The notes below the pieces were generated by a model. It searched no databases, was not told the origin of the DNA, and saw only the letters and a program-made list of their open reading frames with translations. From contig CANJMU010000007.1 in assembly GCA_947475135.1 (NCBI GenBank), positions 1-10,540 of the forward strand: a DNA stretch of 10,540 nucleotides. The letters run 5' to 3'. Positions 1 to 6,698 of the stretch are shown here, in pieces. The DNA is from Silvanigrellaceae bacterium (GTDB lineage: Bacteria > Bdellovibrionota > Oligoflexia > Silvanigrellales > Silvanigrellaceae). A program made the translations under genes and the position numbers. The number at the start of each line of letters is the position of its first letter. Position 1 is the stretch's first letter.

Positions 1-485
1 GGCAGAGCGCCAGTATCTAGTTCTTCATGTTTTATCTCGTTACCTTCGTCATCCTTTAATTTACCATTACTCAAAAGAAGAGTTCCGTTGTACTCAGTGG
101 AATAAGTGACTCTATCAATTTCATCTCTCAGTTGCTTAAATTCTTGATGTGCAATTTTACGTTCATCGTTTCCGATAGTATCTGAAGCTGACTGAACGGA
201 AAGTTCACGAAGACGGGAAAGAATGTTTGTAATTTCAGACATACTTCCTTCGGCAACTTGAATCAAAGAAATACCATCATTGGCGTTTCTTTTGGCCATA
301 TTCAGACCACGAATATCCGCTTTCAACTTTTCACTAATAGCTAAACCAGCCGAATCGTCCGCAGCTTTGTTAATACGATAACCACTAGATACTTTTTGCA
401 TTGCCTCATCGTTTGCATTCACAGCAATTGCCAAGTTTTTTTGGCTACTGACCGCTTGCATGTTAGTTTGAACTCGCAAACCCAT
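1..485 (-). CDS. fliC: Flagellin, N-terminal part (cut by left window edge)
   Basis: Flagellin is the secreted subunit of the flagellar filament. The visible 161 codons read leftward from an ATG preceded by a strong AAGGAGG (495-501), 9 bases before the start. The protein begins MGLRVQTN and contains the conserved D0/D1 coiled-coil signature around residues 32-67 (VSSGYRINKAADDSAGLAIS, then IRGLN and KRNANDGISLIQ). This is followed by the RLRELSVQSAS segment near residues 91-101 and EIDRVTYSTEYNGTLLL near 121-137. The Arg-Glu-Leu and Gln positions that TLR5 recognises in enteric flagellins are kept, although the Gln before that Arg is Ser. There is no signal peptide, as expected for type III export. 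The variable domain and the C-terminal D0/D1 lie outside the window. Organisms of this type often have several flagellin paralogues, so the exact copy cannot be named. Confidence 0.95.
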   Translation of the reverse strand, partial: MGLRVQTNMQAVSSQKNLAIAVNANDEAMQKVSSGYRINKAADDSAGLAISEKLKADIRGLNMAKRNANDGISLIQVAEGSMSEITNILSRLRELSVQSASDTIGNDERKIAHQEFKQLRDEIDRVTYSTEYNGTLLLSNGKLKDDEGNEIKHEELDTGAL

Positions 486-536
486 AGTGTGTTTCCTCCT
501 TGAAACAAATCTCAAATAAACACATTTTATTCGAGG

Positions 537-550
537 TGCCATCCTTGGCA
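537..550 (-). other. Small hairpin in the flagellin leader
   Basis: TGCCA and TGGCA form a perfect 5-bp stem around a 4-base loop, about 35 bases upstream of the flagellin Shine-Dalgarno. It could be a leader structure or the remains of a terminator for the upstream operon. There is no convincing T-run after it on the minus strand, so I do not call it a terminator. Confidence 0.3.
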
Positions 551-604
551 AAAATTTTGTACCCAACCGAACCTTAAAGTGAGTTCAGATGAAGTACAGT
601 TTTC

Positions 605-629
605 CTATCGGCAAAATTTTTAAACCTTA
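605..629 (-). promoter_or_regulatory. Candidate sigma-28 (FliA) promoter for the flagellin gene
   Basis: Read on the minus strand, TAAGGTTT (622-629) resembles the sigma-28 -35 box TAAAGTTT (7 of 8). GCCGATAG (605-612) matches the -10 box GCCGATAA in 7 of 8. The spacer is 9 bases rather than the usual 11, which is the main weakness. It would give a flagellin leader of about 110 bases. The -35 element lies over the last codon and stop of the hemD-like gene. Confidence 0.5.
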
Positions 630-1426
630 AGATATTTTTTTGACGGGGAAAGGATTTTTTCTTCAAAGAGACTTAATCCATATTTTGTCAAAACTTCTTT
701 TGCGGACCTTTCCCAGGGCATAAAATGGATGGTTTTTGGTAAATCTTTTGCAGTAGAAACATGAAAATATTCCATCAATTTTTTTATGGAAAGATCCATA
801 ATGGCGCCAGAAAATCCATAGAAAATAAAATTTTCTTCATCAATTTTTTTATCGGAAAAAAAATTTTTTAAAAAGGACTCCCGGGAATCTTCTAACTTAT
901 AGCACTCAATAACTTGTGCGTGAATTTTTTGGAATTTTTTTAAGACACTTTTAGTTTTTCCGAAATTAGATGTCAAAATAACCATTTCAGAACATGTTTT
1001 TTGTTTTTTCTTAAAAATCTCATCCTTTAAAAGATTTTCTAATCCATTTCTCTTCTGAGGCCATGCACAAGGCGCATCTATTTTCTCGCTTAGAAATCGC
1101 GCTGTTGTTTCTCCTACGGCAAAAAAACAAATACGATTCTTTTTTAAAGCTTCAAAGTATTTGATTATCCAATTTTTGTGTTTTTCTGTCAGCTCAGACA
1201 AAGAAGTTCTTGTGGTTTCAAAAAAAGATTCCACTGCATGAACACTGGTAAAAATAAAAATAAATTCTTCGGATATTTGTTTTAAGATCAGTGAAAACGG
1301 AAGGTGGGTACATTTTAACAAGGGCCAATAATGTGGGTAATTTGTTTTTCTTAGTGAACCTTGAATGCCGCATTCAATTCGAAAAACGAAATTTGTGACT
1401 TTATCTAATTGTTCTTGTTTCGGCAT
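620..1426 (-). CDS. hemD: Divergent uroporphyrinogen-III synthase (HemD)-like protein
   Basis: HemD closes and inverts ring D of hydroxymethylbilane to give uroporphyrinogen III, the tetrapyrrole branch point, in the cytoplasm. This 268-residue protein has the usual HemD length and the weak family pattern in the right order: FIFTSVHAVESFF (57-69, family TSxxAV), FFAVGETTARFLSE (101-114, family aVGxxTA), MVILTSNFGKTKSVLKKF (148-165, start of the second lobe), FIFYGFSGAIMDL (200-212) and IHFMPWERSAKEVLTKYGL (233-251). The last position normally reads Gly-xx-Thr-Ala; here it is Trp-Glu-Arg-Ser-Ala. It is Lys/Phe-rich with many homopolymer runs. It starts 6 bases after the ftsZ stop and has no recognisable Shine-Dalgarno, so it probably depends on translational coupling to ftsZ. 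The family match is by eye and HemD is poorly conserved, so catalytic activity is uncertain. Confidence 0.62.
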   Translation of the reverse strand: MPKQEQLDKVTNFVFRIECGIQGSLRKTNYPHYWPLLKCTHLPFSLILKQISEEFIFIFTSVHAVESFFETTRTSLSELTEKHKNWIIKYFEALKKNRICFFAVGETTARFLSEKIDAPCAWPQKRNGLENLLKDEIFKKKQKTCSEMVILTSNFGKTKSVLKKFQKIHAQVIECYKLEDSRESFLKNFFSDKKIDEENFIFYGFSGAIMDLSIKKLMEYFHVSTAKDLPKTIHFMPWERSAKEVLTKYGLSLFEEKILSPSKKYLKV

Positions 1427-1432
1427 AATTTT

Positions 1433-3217
1433 TTAAAGCGATTTGAACGAATCTTCCTTGCGTCTTAAAAAAGCAGGTGTTTCAAAATCCGTATCGTCAA
1501 TTTCAATATCCGAAAGCTCACGGGCTAATTTCAAAGCATTTTCTGTATTTTCATCTTTATCTTCGAACTTATTCCCATGCTGATAGCCTGCCATGCCGCC
1601 TATTTTATTTTCTATATTTTGATGATTTGATTTATTCGAATTCATTGAATTGTTTTGTGTTACATTGCTGTTACTTTGTTGTGTCGTCTGTGGTTCGTTC
1701 CAACGATTTTCAAATTCTGCATTTTGAGGTGCTGCATTTTGATTATTCGAAGTATTATAAATATTATTGTTATTTCCTGGCCACATATTATTCGAATGAT
1801 TCAACGGCGAATTATTTGCTTGGTTTGCAGAATGCATTGAGTTTGATGTGGAATTAAATCCACCAGAATTTTTATTGTAAGCATTCATAGGCTGTTGTGG
1901 TTCAGTGGCTGGATTGCGCCCTTGAGCCCCTGAGTGACTTTGTTGAAAATTATTTGCATCTCTGCCTGTAAAATTTGGAGTTGTATTTCTAACAAATGGA
2001 CTTTGAGGAATAGTATTATTTGAATTATTTCCAGATGCGTAAGAGGAATTATTCATGGATGGCGTACTAGGGGTTCCGCGCGCTTCATAATGATTGTTTT
2101 GATTCTGATTTTGTTGTGAATTATTAAAATTAGGTTGAGATCTGCTTGTCTGTGGCGATGAATTTTGATTGTAATTTTGATTCATATTTTGAAATTGATT
2201 TTGCGCAGTCACGTTAGATGCAAATTGTGGTTGTTCAGAATAAGATAAACGTGCTTGATCAAAACCAGTCGCAATCACAGTCACGCGAATATTTTCGCCC
2301 ATTGCTTCATCAATAACGGCCCCAAAAATAATATTTGCATCCTCATGCGCGGCTTCTTGAATCAATGTTGAAGCTTCGCTAATTTCATGTAACGTCATGG
2401 AACTTGTTCCGGTAATATTAATTAATATTCCTGTAGCTCCTTCAACATCAATATCTTCTAATAATGGAGAGTTGATTGCACTCCGTGCAGCTTCCGTCGC
2501 TCGATTGTTTCCGCTCGCCGTTCCAATTCCCATCAAAGCCATTCCCATTTCTGACATGATCGTTTTGACGTCAGCAAAATCGACGTTGACGCGTCCAGGG
2601 ATATTAATAATATCGGAAATTCCTTTCACCGCATTCAACAGCACTTCATCAGCTAATTTAAATCCTTCCAGCATCGACATTTCTGGAGGAGCAATGCTTA
2701 GTAATCTTTGATTTGGAATTGTAATTAAAGTATCTACGGATTGACGCAAAGCTTGTATTCCTAGGTCGGATTGATGTCTTCTGCGCTTTCCTTCAAAAGT
2801 AAATGGTTTTGTTACAACCCCGACTGTTAAGGCTCCTAATTCGCGGGCAACCTGAGCAATAATTGGGGCCGCGCCAGTTCCAGTTCCTCCGCCCATTCCG
2901 CCGGTAACAAAAACCATATCTGCACCGCTTAAAACCTCTTGAAGAATGGCTTTATCTTCCAAAGCGGCATTTCTGCCAGTCTCTGGATTTGCGCCTGCGC
3001 CAAGTCCCTTCGTAAGTTCTTTTCCTAATTGAATTTTAACAGGTGCTAAATTTGCTTGTAGAGCTTGAACATCTGTATTAGCGGCAATAAATTCCACACC
3101 AGTTAAACCAGATTCAATCATGGTATTTAATGCATTTCCTCCGCCGCCCCCAACGCCAATGACTTTAATGATCGCATTGGAAGAAAACTTATTTTTCTCT
3201 GTAAATTTATCCATCAT
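1433..3217 (-). CDS. ftsZ: Cell division protein FtsZ with long Asn/Gln-rich linker
   Basis: FtsZ is the tubulin-like GTPase that forms the cytokinetic Z-ring. The core (residues about 15-322) is fully conserved: [10 protein letters not shown] (21-30), NTDVQAL (47-53), the tubulin signature [10 protein letters not shown] (106-115), and the T7 synergy loop NVDFADV (211-217) with the catalytic Asp pair D213 and D216. Residues about 331-560 are an Asn/Gln/Ser-rich, probably disordered linker. The protein ends in the conserved FtsA-binding peptide, here [10 protein letters not shown] (578-587). At 594 residues it is much longer than the usual 350-400, entirely because of the linker. TTGGAGG (3224-3230) sits 6 bases before the first ATG and 9 before the second, so the start may be either Met of the initial Met-Met. 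It follows ftsA by 49 bases and is probably co-transcribed with it. Confidence 0.97.
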   Translation of the reverse strand: MMDKFTEKNKFSSNAIIKVIGVGGGGGNALNTMIESGLTGVEFIAANTDVQALQANLAPVKIQLGKELTKGLGAGANPETGRNAALEDKAILQEVLSGADMVFVTGGMGGGTGTGAAPIIAQVARELGALTVGVVTKPFTFEGKRRRHQSDLGIQALRQSVDTLITIPNQRLLSIAPPEMSMLEGFKLADEVLLNAVKGISDIINIPGRVNVDFADVKTIMSEMGMALMGIGTASGNNRATEAARSAINSPLLEDIDVEGATGILINITGTSSMTLHEISEASTLIQEAAHEDANIIFGAVIDEAMGENIRVTVIATGFDQARLSYSEQPQFASNVTAQNQFQNMNQNYNQNSSPQTSRSQPNFNNSQQNQNQNNHYEARGTPSTPSMNNSSYASGNNSNNTIPQSPFVRNTTPNFTGRDANNFQQSHSGAQGRNPATEPQQPMNAYNKNSGGFNSTSNSMHSANQANNSPLNHSNNMWPGNNNNIYNTSNNQNAAPQNAEFENRWNEPQTTQQSNSNVTQNNSMNSNKSNHQNIENKIGGMAGYQHGNKFEDKDENTENALKLARELSDIEIDDTDFETPAFLRRKEDSFKSL

Positions 3218-3266
3218 AAAAAACCTCCAAATAATTCAAATTATTGTTACAATTTTAGTTCTATCA

Positions 3267-4598
3267 TTAAGACAAAAACGGTTCCTTCATTCGATGCCAA
3301 ATTTTTGCTCCAATATTTTTTAATTTTGATTTTTGTTGAAATTGCGTCTCATAAAAATCAGAATTAAATAGCTGATTTCCAGAATAAAAAGCACCGATAT
3401 TTGCACACCACATAGGACTCTTTAATCCCTCAATGGAGCCTACAATATTCATTGGAAAACCAATTCTCGCATGGGATGAAAATATTTTTTCACACAATGT
3501 TATAATCCCGCCAAGTTGCACGCCACCGCCCGTTAAAACAATTCCTTTCGATAATGATCCAAGCAATTTTTGTTTTTTGAGATCCAAAAAAATCATCTCC
3601 AAAATTTCCTTGACTCGTGGCTGAATGATTTTAACAGCCTCCACTAAAGAAACTATTCGCGCTTCATTCTGATCAAGCAAATGAACTTTAATCGTATCTT
3701 TATTATTTTGCAAAAAAGGATCGTATGCAATCGCAACTTCTTTTTTAATTCGTTCCGCTTCTGCTTGCGTCGTTCTTAAACCTATCGCAAGATCTTTTGT
3801 AATATGTTGTGACCCAATTAAATATTCTTTGCAAAAAATTGGAATACGATGACAGTACAACGAAACATGGGTCACAAATGCCCCCATAGAAATAGATAGG
3901 CAACCAAATTCTTTTTCGTCTATCGTCAGCGAACCTTCTGCGGCAGCTATTGGTTCACTGATATAAGAAGATATTTTTAATCCCGACTGTTCGCATGACC
4001 GAAATATATTTTTTAATTCATTTTCGGAATAATAAATTGCAAAATAATTGTGACCCAATTTTTTTGCACTCAGGCCGATTGGGTTAAATATTCCTGCTTT
4101 ATTATCCAAGTGATAATCGCTAGAAATGCATTGAATCAATCGTAAGCCATTTTTAATATCATTGTTTTGTTGAAGTTGATTTAATTTAAAAATATCATTT
4201 TGCGTCACTACGTTCTGCAAAATATCAACTTGATTTGTAGAGCTTTCAAATTTTGCATCTGAGCAAGGTAACACACATTTTGCTTCACTGATTTCGAGCC
4301 CTGTTTGACGTTCGACTTCATCAATCACATCTAAAATAGATGCAGTTAAAGATTCTAGATTTGAAACAATTCCTTTTTTAAAGGACCCATTATTAGAGAG
4401 GCGTGCCGCACCGAGTATTTGAATTTTATTGGAGTCTGATGGAGGATTTCTTGAATTATTTTGATTTTGAAAATTTTCTAAATTCGCAACAACCATTCCT
4501 GTGTGTGATGAGCCAAGTTCAAGTACTGTTTGAATATTTTTATTCAAAATCGATTTCATTTTTTTATTGCGACTTTCCTGTAAACTTTTTTGTTTCAT
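3267..4598 (-). CDS. ftsA: Divergent cell division protein FtsA (actin-like membrane anchor of FtsZ)
   Basis: FtsA is an actin-fold protein that tethers FtsZ to the membrane and recruits the divisome. Supporting features are the 1C-domain stretch around residues 76-111 (GIVSNLESLTASILDVIDEV...), EPIAAAEGSL (215-224), the adenosine motif GIVLTGGGVQLGGI (352-365), the MWCANIGAFYSG segment (396-407), and a C-terminal amphipathic helix (about 427-442, KNIGAKIWHRMKEPFL) resembling the membrane-targeting sequence. Two nucleotide motifs are degenerate: phosphate-1 reads VLELGSS where the family has LDIGT/S, and phosphate-2 reads LSISMGAFVTHVSL (234-247) in place of Asp-Ile-Gly-Gly-Gly-Thr-Thr-Asp. 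The start is uncertain. The upstream ATG at 4598 has no good Shine-Dalgarno. ATG at 4559 (residue 14) has AGGAAAG 13 bases before it and gives an N-terminus closer to the family norm. Its position directly before ftsZ supports the call. Confidence 0.88.
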   Translation of the reverse strand: MKQKSLQESRNKKMKSILNKNIQTVLELGSSHTGMVVANLENFQNQNNSRNPPSDSNKIQILGAARLSNNGSFKKGIVSNLESLTASILDVIDEVERQTGLEISEAKCVLPCSDAKFESSTNQVDILQNVVTQNDIFKLNQLQQNNDIKNGLRLIQCISSDYHLDNKAGIFNPIGLSAKKLGHNYFAIYYSENELKNIFRSCEQSGLKISSYISEPIAAAEGSLTIDEKEFGCLSISMGAFVTHVSLYCHRIPIFCKEYLIGSQHITKDLAIGLRTTQAEAERIKKEVAIAYDPFLQNNKDTIKVHLLDQNEARIVSLVEAVKIIQPRVKEILEMIFLDLKKQKLLGSLSKGIVLTGGGVQLGGIITLCEKIFSSHARIGFPMNIVGSIEGLKSPMWCANIGAFYSGNQLFNSDFYETQFQQKSKLKNIGAKIWHRMKEPFLS

Positions 4599-4664
4599 CG
4601 AAGAAACACATTTCAGCTAGAACTTACACAAAGAGTTTTCGAAAGTCATTAAAATCGAAATAAA

Positions 4665-4692
4665 AATGTAGCTTTTTCTTGTTGGTCCTCAA
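4665..4692 (-). promoter_or_regulatory. Candidate sigma-70-type promoter for ftsA-ftsZ
   Basis: On the minus strand TTGAGG (4687-4692; 4 of 6 to TTGACA) and TACATT (4665-4670; 4 of 6 to TATAAT) are spaced by 16 bases. It would start transcription roughly 60 bases before the first possible ftsA start. In an A+T-rich intergenic region such a match can arise by chance. Confidence 0.35.
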
Positions 4693-4702
4693 ACGAAATA
4701 TA

Positions 4703-4736
4703 TATGCTTGCTTTTTAAAAACTTTTATAATATGGG
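4703..4736 (+). promoter_or_regulatory. Candidate promoter of the rplK-rplA(-rplJL-rpoB) operon
   Basis: A perfect TATAAT -10 box (4726-4731) lies in the only intergenic stretch ahead of rplK. At 17-base spacing its -35 would be TATGCT (4703-4708), a poor match. The better-looking TTGCTT (4708-4713) is only 12 bases away from it, but is 17 bases from an alternative -10, TATGGG (4731-4736). The exact pair is therefore unclear. Predicted transcripts would carry a leader of roughly 60 bases. Confidence 0.5.
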
Positions 4737-4747
4737 TAGACACTCGC

Positions 4748-4789
4748 GTCCATCTCAAACCTATTGGACTCCGCTCTTACCTAGATAAG
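4748..4789 (+). other. rplK mRNA leader with two weak hairpins
   Basis: GTCCA (4748-4752) can pair with TGGAC (4765-4769) around a 12-base loop. CTTA (4776-4779) can pair with TAAG (4786-4789), which overlaps the rplK Shine-Dalgarno AAGGA (4787-4791). In E. coli the L1 protein represses its operon by binding this leader, so a structure here is expected. I cannot recognise the specific L1-binding internal loop, and both stems are short. Confidence 0.2.
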
Positions 4790-4799
4790 GATTAAATTT

Positions 4800-5225
4800 A
4801 TGGCAAAAAAAGTTGCAGGTCTTATCAAACTTCAGATTAAAGGCGGTCAAGCGACTGCTGCGCCTCCTGTTGGTCCCGCGTTAGGACAACGTGGAGTCAA
4901 TATCGCGATGTTTGTCAAGGAATTCAATGCACGCACTGCAAAACAAATGGGCGTTGTTCTTCCGACAATTATTACTGTTTATACAGATAAATCATTTACT
5001 TTTATAACAAAAACGCCTCCAGCAAGCGTTTTAATTAAACAAGCCGCAAAATTAGAATCCGCAAGCAAAACCCCTGGAAAAGTTATTGCAGGATCGATCT
5101 CTGAGCTTCAGGTTGAAGAAATTGCAAAAACAAAGCTTCCCGATCTGAACTGTTATGATCTCGAAACAGCAAAGAAACTTATTAAAGGTTCTGCTCGTTC
5201 TATGGGTATCGAAATTAAGGACTAA
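4800..5225 (+). CDS. rplK: 50S ribosomal protein L11
   Basis: L11 binds the GTPase-associated centre of 23S rRNA with the L10/L12 stalk; it takes part in factor-dependent GTP hydrolysis and in RelA activation. The 141-residue length is typical. The N-terminal domain has [20 protein letters not shown] (residues 10-29) and [13 protein letters not shown]. The TPPAS signature is at about 72-76 (hinge to the rRNA-binding C-terminal domain), and [20 protein letters not shown] and [10 protein letters not shown] form the C-terminal part. The ATG has AAGGA 8 bases upstream. It is the first gene of the rightward operon; the secE and nusG genes that usually precede it are absent, and a divergent ftsA stands there instead. 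Confidence 0.98.
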   Translation: MAKKVAGLIKLQIKGGQATAAPPVGPALGQRGVNIAMFVKEFNARTAKQMGVVLPTIITVYTDKSFTFITKTPPASVLIKQAAKLESASKTPGKVIAGSISELQVEEIAKTKLPDLNCYDLETAKKLIKGSARSMGIEIKD

Positions 5226-5320
5226 GTTTGATTTGTTTTTTTAAAGAGTAAAAAGTTAGTTATTAGTGATTTGATTTTAAGGGAGACATTTTTGTCGCTA
5301 TTACCTTTTAGGAGTTTTAC

Positions 5321-6016
5321 ATGAAAAAATTAAGCAAAAAATTGAAAGCAGCTCTTGCTCAATTTGACCAAACAAAATCTTACAACATTGAAAATGCATG
5401 CGATGTTGTTAAAAGCATTGCTTCTGCCAAATTTGATGAATCCGTTGAAATTTCTATGAATCTTGGAGTAGACCCTCGCCACGCAGACCAAAATGTTCGT
5501 GGAGCTATCGTTCTTCCTCACGGTCTTGGTAAAAAAATTCGTGTTCTTGTTTTTGCAAAAGGCGAAAAAATTCGTGAAGCTGAAGAAGCGGGCGCAGAAT
5601 ATGTTGGTGCTGATGATCTTGCTCAAAAAATTCAAGGCGGATGGCTCGATTTTGAAGCTGTGATTGCAACTCCAGATATGATGGGACTTGTTGGGCGTTT
5701 GGGAAGAATCCTAGCTCCACGCGGACTCATGCCGAATCCAAAAGTAGGAACTGTGACAGCGGATCTTAAAAATGCAATTCGCGATGCTAAGGCAGGACGA
5801 GTGGAATTTAAAGTTAATAAAGCTGGAATTATTCAAGCGCCTGTTGGAAAAGTTTCTTTTTCTGTGAAGCAAATTGAAGAAAATACAAAAGCATTTGTGG
5901 ATGCTATTCTTAAAGCAAAACCTGTTGCGGCAAAAGGAACTTATGTAAAATCTGCATTTGTGTCTTCGACAATGGGGCCATCATTGCGTCTCGATTCTTC
6001 GAATTTTAAAGTTTAA
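5321..6016 (+). CDS. rplA: 50S ribosomal protein L1
   Basis: L1 forms the mobile L1 stalk on the large subunit next to the E site and helps release deacylated tRNA; in many bacteria it also represses its own operon. The 231 residues match the family length. Visible landmarks are [20 protein letters not shown] (from about residue 40), [12 protein letters not shown], the domain II stretch [20 protein letters not shown] with PNPKVGTVT, and the C-terminal [26 protein letters not shown] (5310-5314) lies 6 bases before the ATG. It follows rplK after 95 bases. In that gap I see only a minor GACA-TGTC hairpin (5285-5296) and no terminator, so the two genes are probably one transcript. Confidence 0.98.
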   Translation: MKKLSKKLKAALAQFDQTKSYNIENACDVVKSIASAKFDESVEISMNLGVDPRHADQNVRGAIVLPHGLGKKIRVLVFAKGEKIREAEEAGAEYVGADDLAQKIQGGWLDFEAVIATPDMMGLVGRLGRILAPRGLMPNPKVGTVTADLKNAIRDAKAGRVEFKVNKAGIIQAPVGKVSFSVKQIEENTKAFVDAILKAKPVAAKGTYVKSAFVSSTMGPSLRLDSSNFKV

Positions 6017-6065
6017 GTTTTTGGTCACTAGTGAGTCGAAGACTGCGGGTTTTTTTGAATTTAAT

Positions 6066-6155
6066 GTGAGATGTAAAATCTCACCCCAGCATAGACAAGA
6101 CTCTCTACTTTTTTAACCTGCAGGGAAACCTGTAAATTTTGTAGAGGAGGGTCCT
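6066..6155 (+). promoter_or_regulatory. L10-type ribosomal protein leader upstream of rplJ
   Basis: The rplA-rplJ gap is 139 bases and folds well. GTGAGAT (6066-6072) and ATCTCAC (6078-6084) make a perfect 7-bp stem with a GTAAA loop. Further on, CTCTAC (6103-6108) pairs with GTAGAG (6141-6146), which abuts and partly covers the rplJ Shine-Dalgarno GAGGAGGG (6144-6151). Inside it is a CAGG-GAAA-CCTG hairpin (6121-6132) with a GNRA tetraloop. Position and form fit the known L10 leader, where the L10-(L12)n complex binds mRNA and represses translation. I cannot place the kink-turn with certainty. Confidence 0.6.
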
Positions 6156-6674
6156 TTGGATCGTACTGCAAAAGCTCAATGGCGCGATGAAATATCTCGT
6201 TCATTTGCTGTCTCAAGCGCAATTTTTGTTGCGCATTATGAAGGCATGACTGTGGACGATTTAACATCGTTTCGTCGTGAGCTTAAAAACATCAAAGCTG
6301 ATTTCTGCGTTGTCAAAAATGCCATCGCAAAAAAAGCTATCGAAGGTCAAGATCAAGCTATTATTGCTCCCCTTTTAAAAGGACAAACAGGAGTTGTTTT
6401 CGCTTATGGAGACGTCGCGGCTGCAGCAAAAGCCGTGAATAATGCAACAAAAAAATTTGAAAAACTCCGTCTTACTGGCGGATATATGGAAAAATCTTTG
6501 TTGGACGTGTCTACGGTAGAGCAATTAGCGTCTTTGCCATCTCGGGAGGTTTTAATTGGTCGCCTTGTTTCTACATTAATTGCACCTCATCGTGGGTTAC
6601 TTAGAACTCTACAGGGTGTTCAAACTAATTTGGTTCAAGTTTTAAATGCAATTAAAGATAAAAAAGCAAGTTAA
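6156..6674 (+). CDS. rplJ: 50S ribosomal protein L10
   Basis: L10 anchors L7/L12 dimers to the ribosome through its C-terminal helix and binds 23S rRNA beside L11; as a complex with L12 it is usually the autogenous repressor of this operon. The 172 residues fit the family. Landmarks are WRDEISRSFAVSSAIFVAHYEGMTVDDLTSFRREL (about 9-43), FCVVKNAIAKKAIE (51-64) and GQTGVVFAYGDVAAAAKAV, with a C-terminal helix ending VQTNLVQVLNAIKDKKAS. The start is TTG, chosen because the strong GAGGAGGG (6144-6151) ends 4 bases before it and because MDRTAKAQ agrees with L10 N-termini; no ATG offers this. The gene follows a structured leader and precedes rplL by 24 bases. Confidence 0.97.
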   Translation: MDRTAKAQWRDEISRSFAVSSAIFVAHYEGMTVDDLTSFRRELKNIKADFCVVKNAIAKKAIEGQDQAIIAPLLKGQTGVVFAYGDVAAAAKAVNNATKKFEKLRLTGGYMEKSLLDVSTVEQLASLPSREVLIGRLVSTLIAPHRGLLRTLQGVQTNLVQVLNAIKDKKAS

Positions 6675-6698
6675 TTTATTTTGAAAGGATAATTTATT

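Noticed and set aside
530..545. TGGCAC on the minus strand in the flagellin leader, resembling a sigma-54 -24 box
   Set aside because: There is no GC dinucleotide at the required -12 distance, so the sigma-54 promoter is incomplete.
1477..1857. Open frame of 126 codons antisense to ftsZ (and a 61-codon frame inside it, 1655-1840)
   Set aside because: It is the complement of the Asn/Gln-rich linker: AAT/CAA codons read as ATT/TTG on the other strand and give a Tyr/Phe/Leu-rich chain. There is no ribosome binding site and no recognisable family.
2397..2711. 104-codon frame antisense to the FtsZ core
   Set aside because: The opposite strand encodes fully conserved FtsZ motifs; this frame is a codon-bias shadow.
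3230..3245. A-T palindrome AATAATT/AATTATT between ftsA and ftsZ
   Set aside because: It is a 7-bp A-T-only inverted repeat with a 2-base centre in an A+T-rich spacer; it is likely chance, with no T-run and no known operator.
6025..6056. Palindrome TCACTAGTGA, an adjacent AGTC-GAA-GACT hairpin and a T-run after rplA, resembling a terminator
   Set aside because: The stem before the T-run is only 4 bp with a 3-base loop and is separated from the T-run by GCGGG; the palindrome is further away. It is not a convincing terminator, although weak attenuation cannot be excluded.
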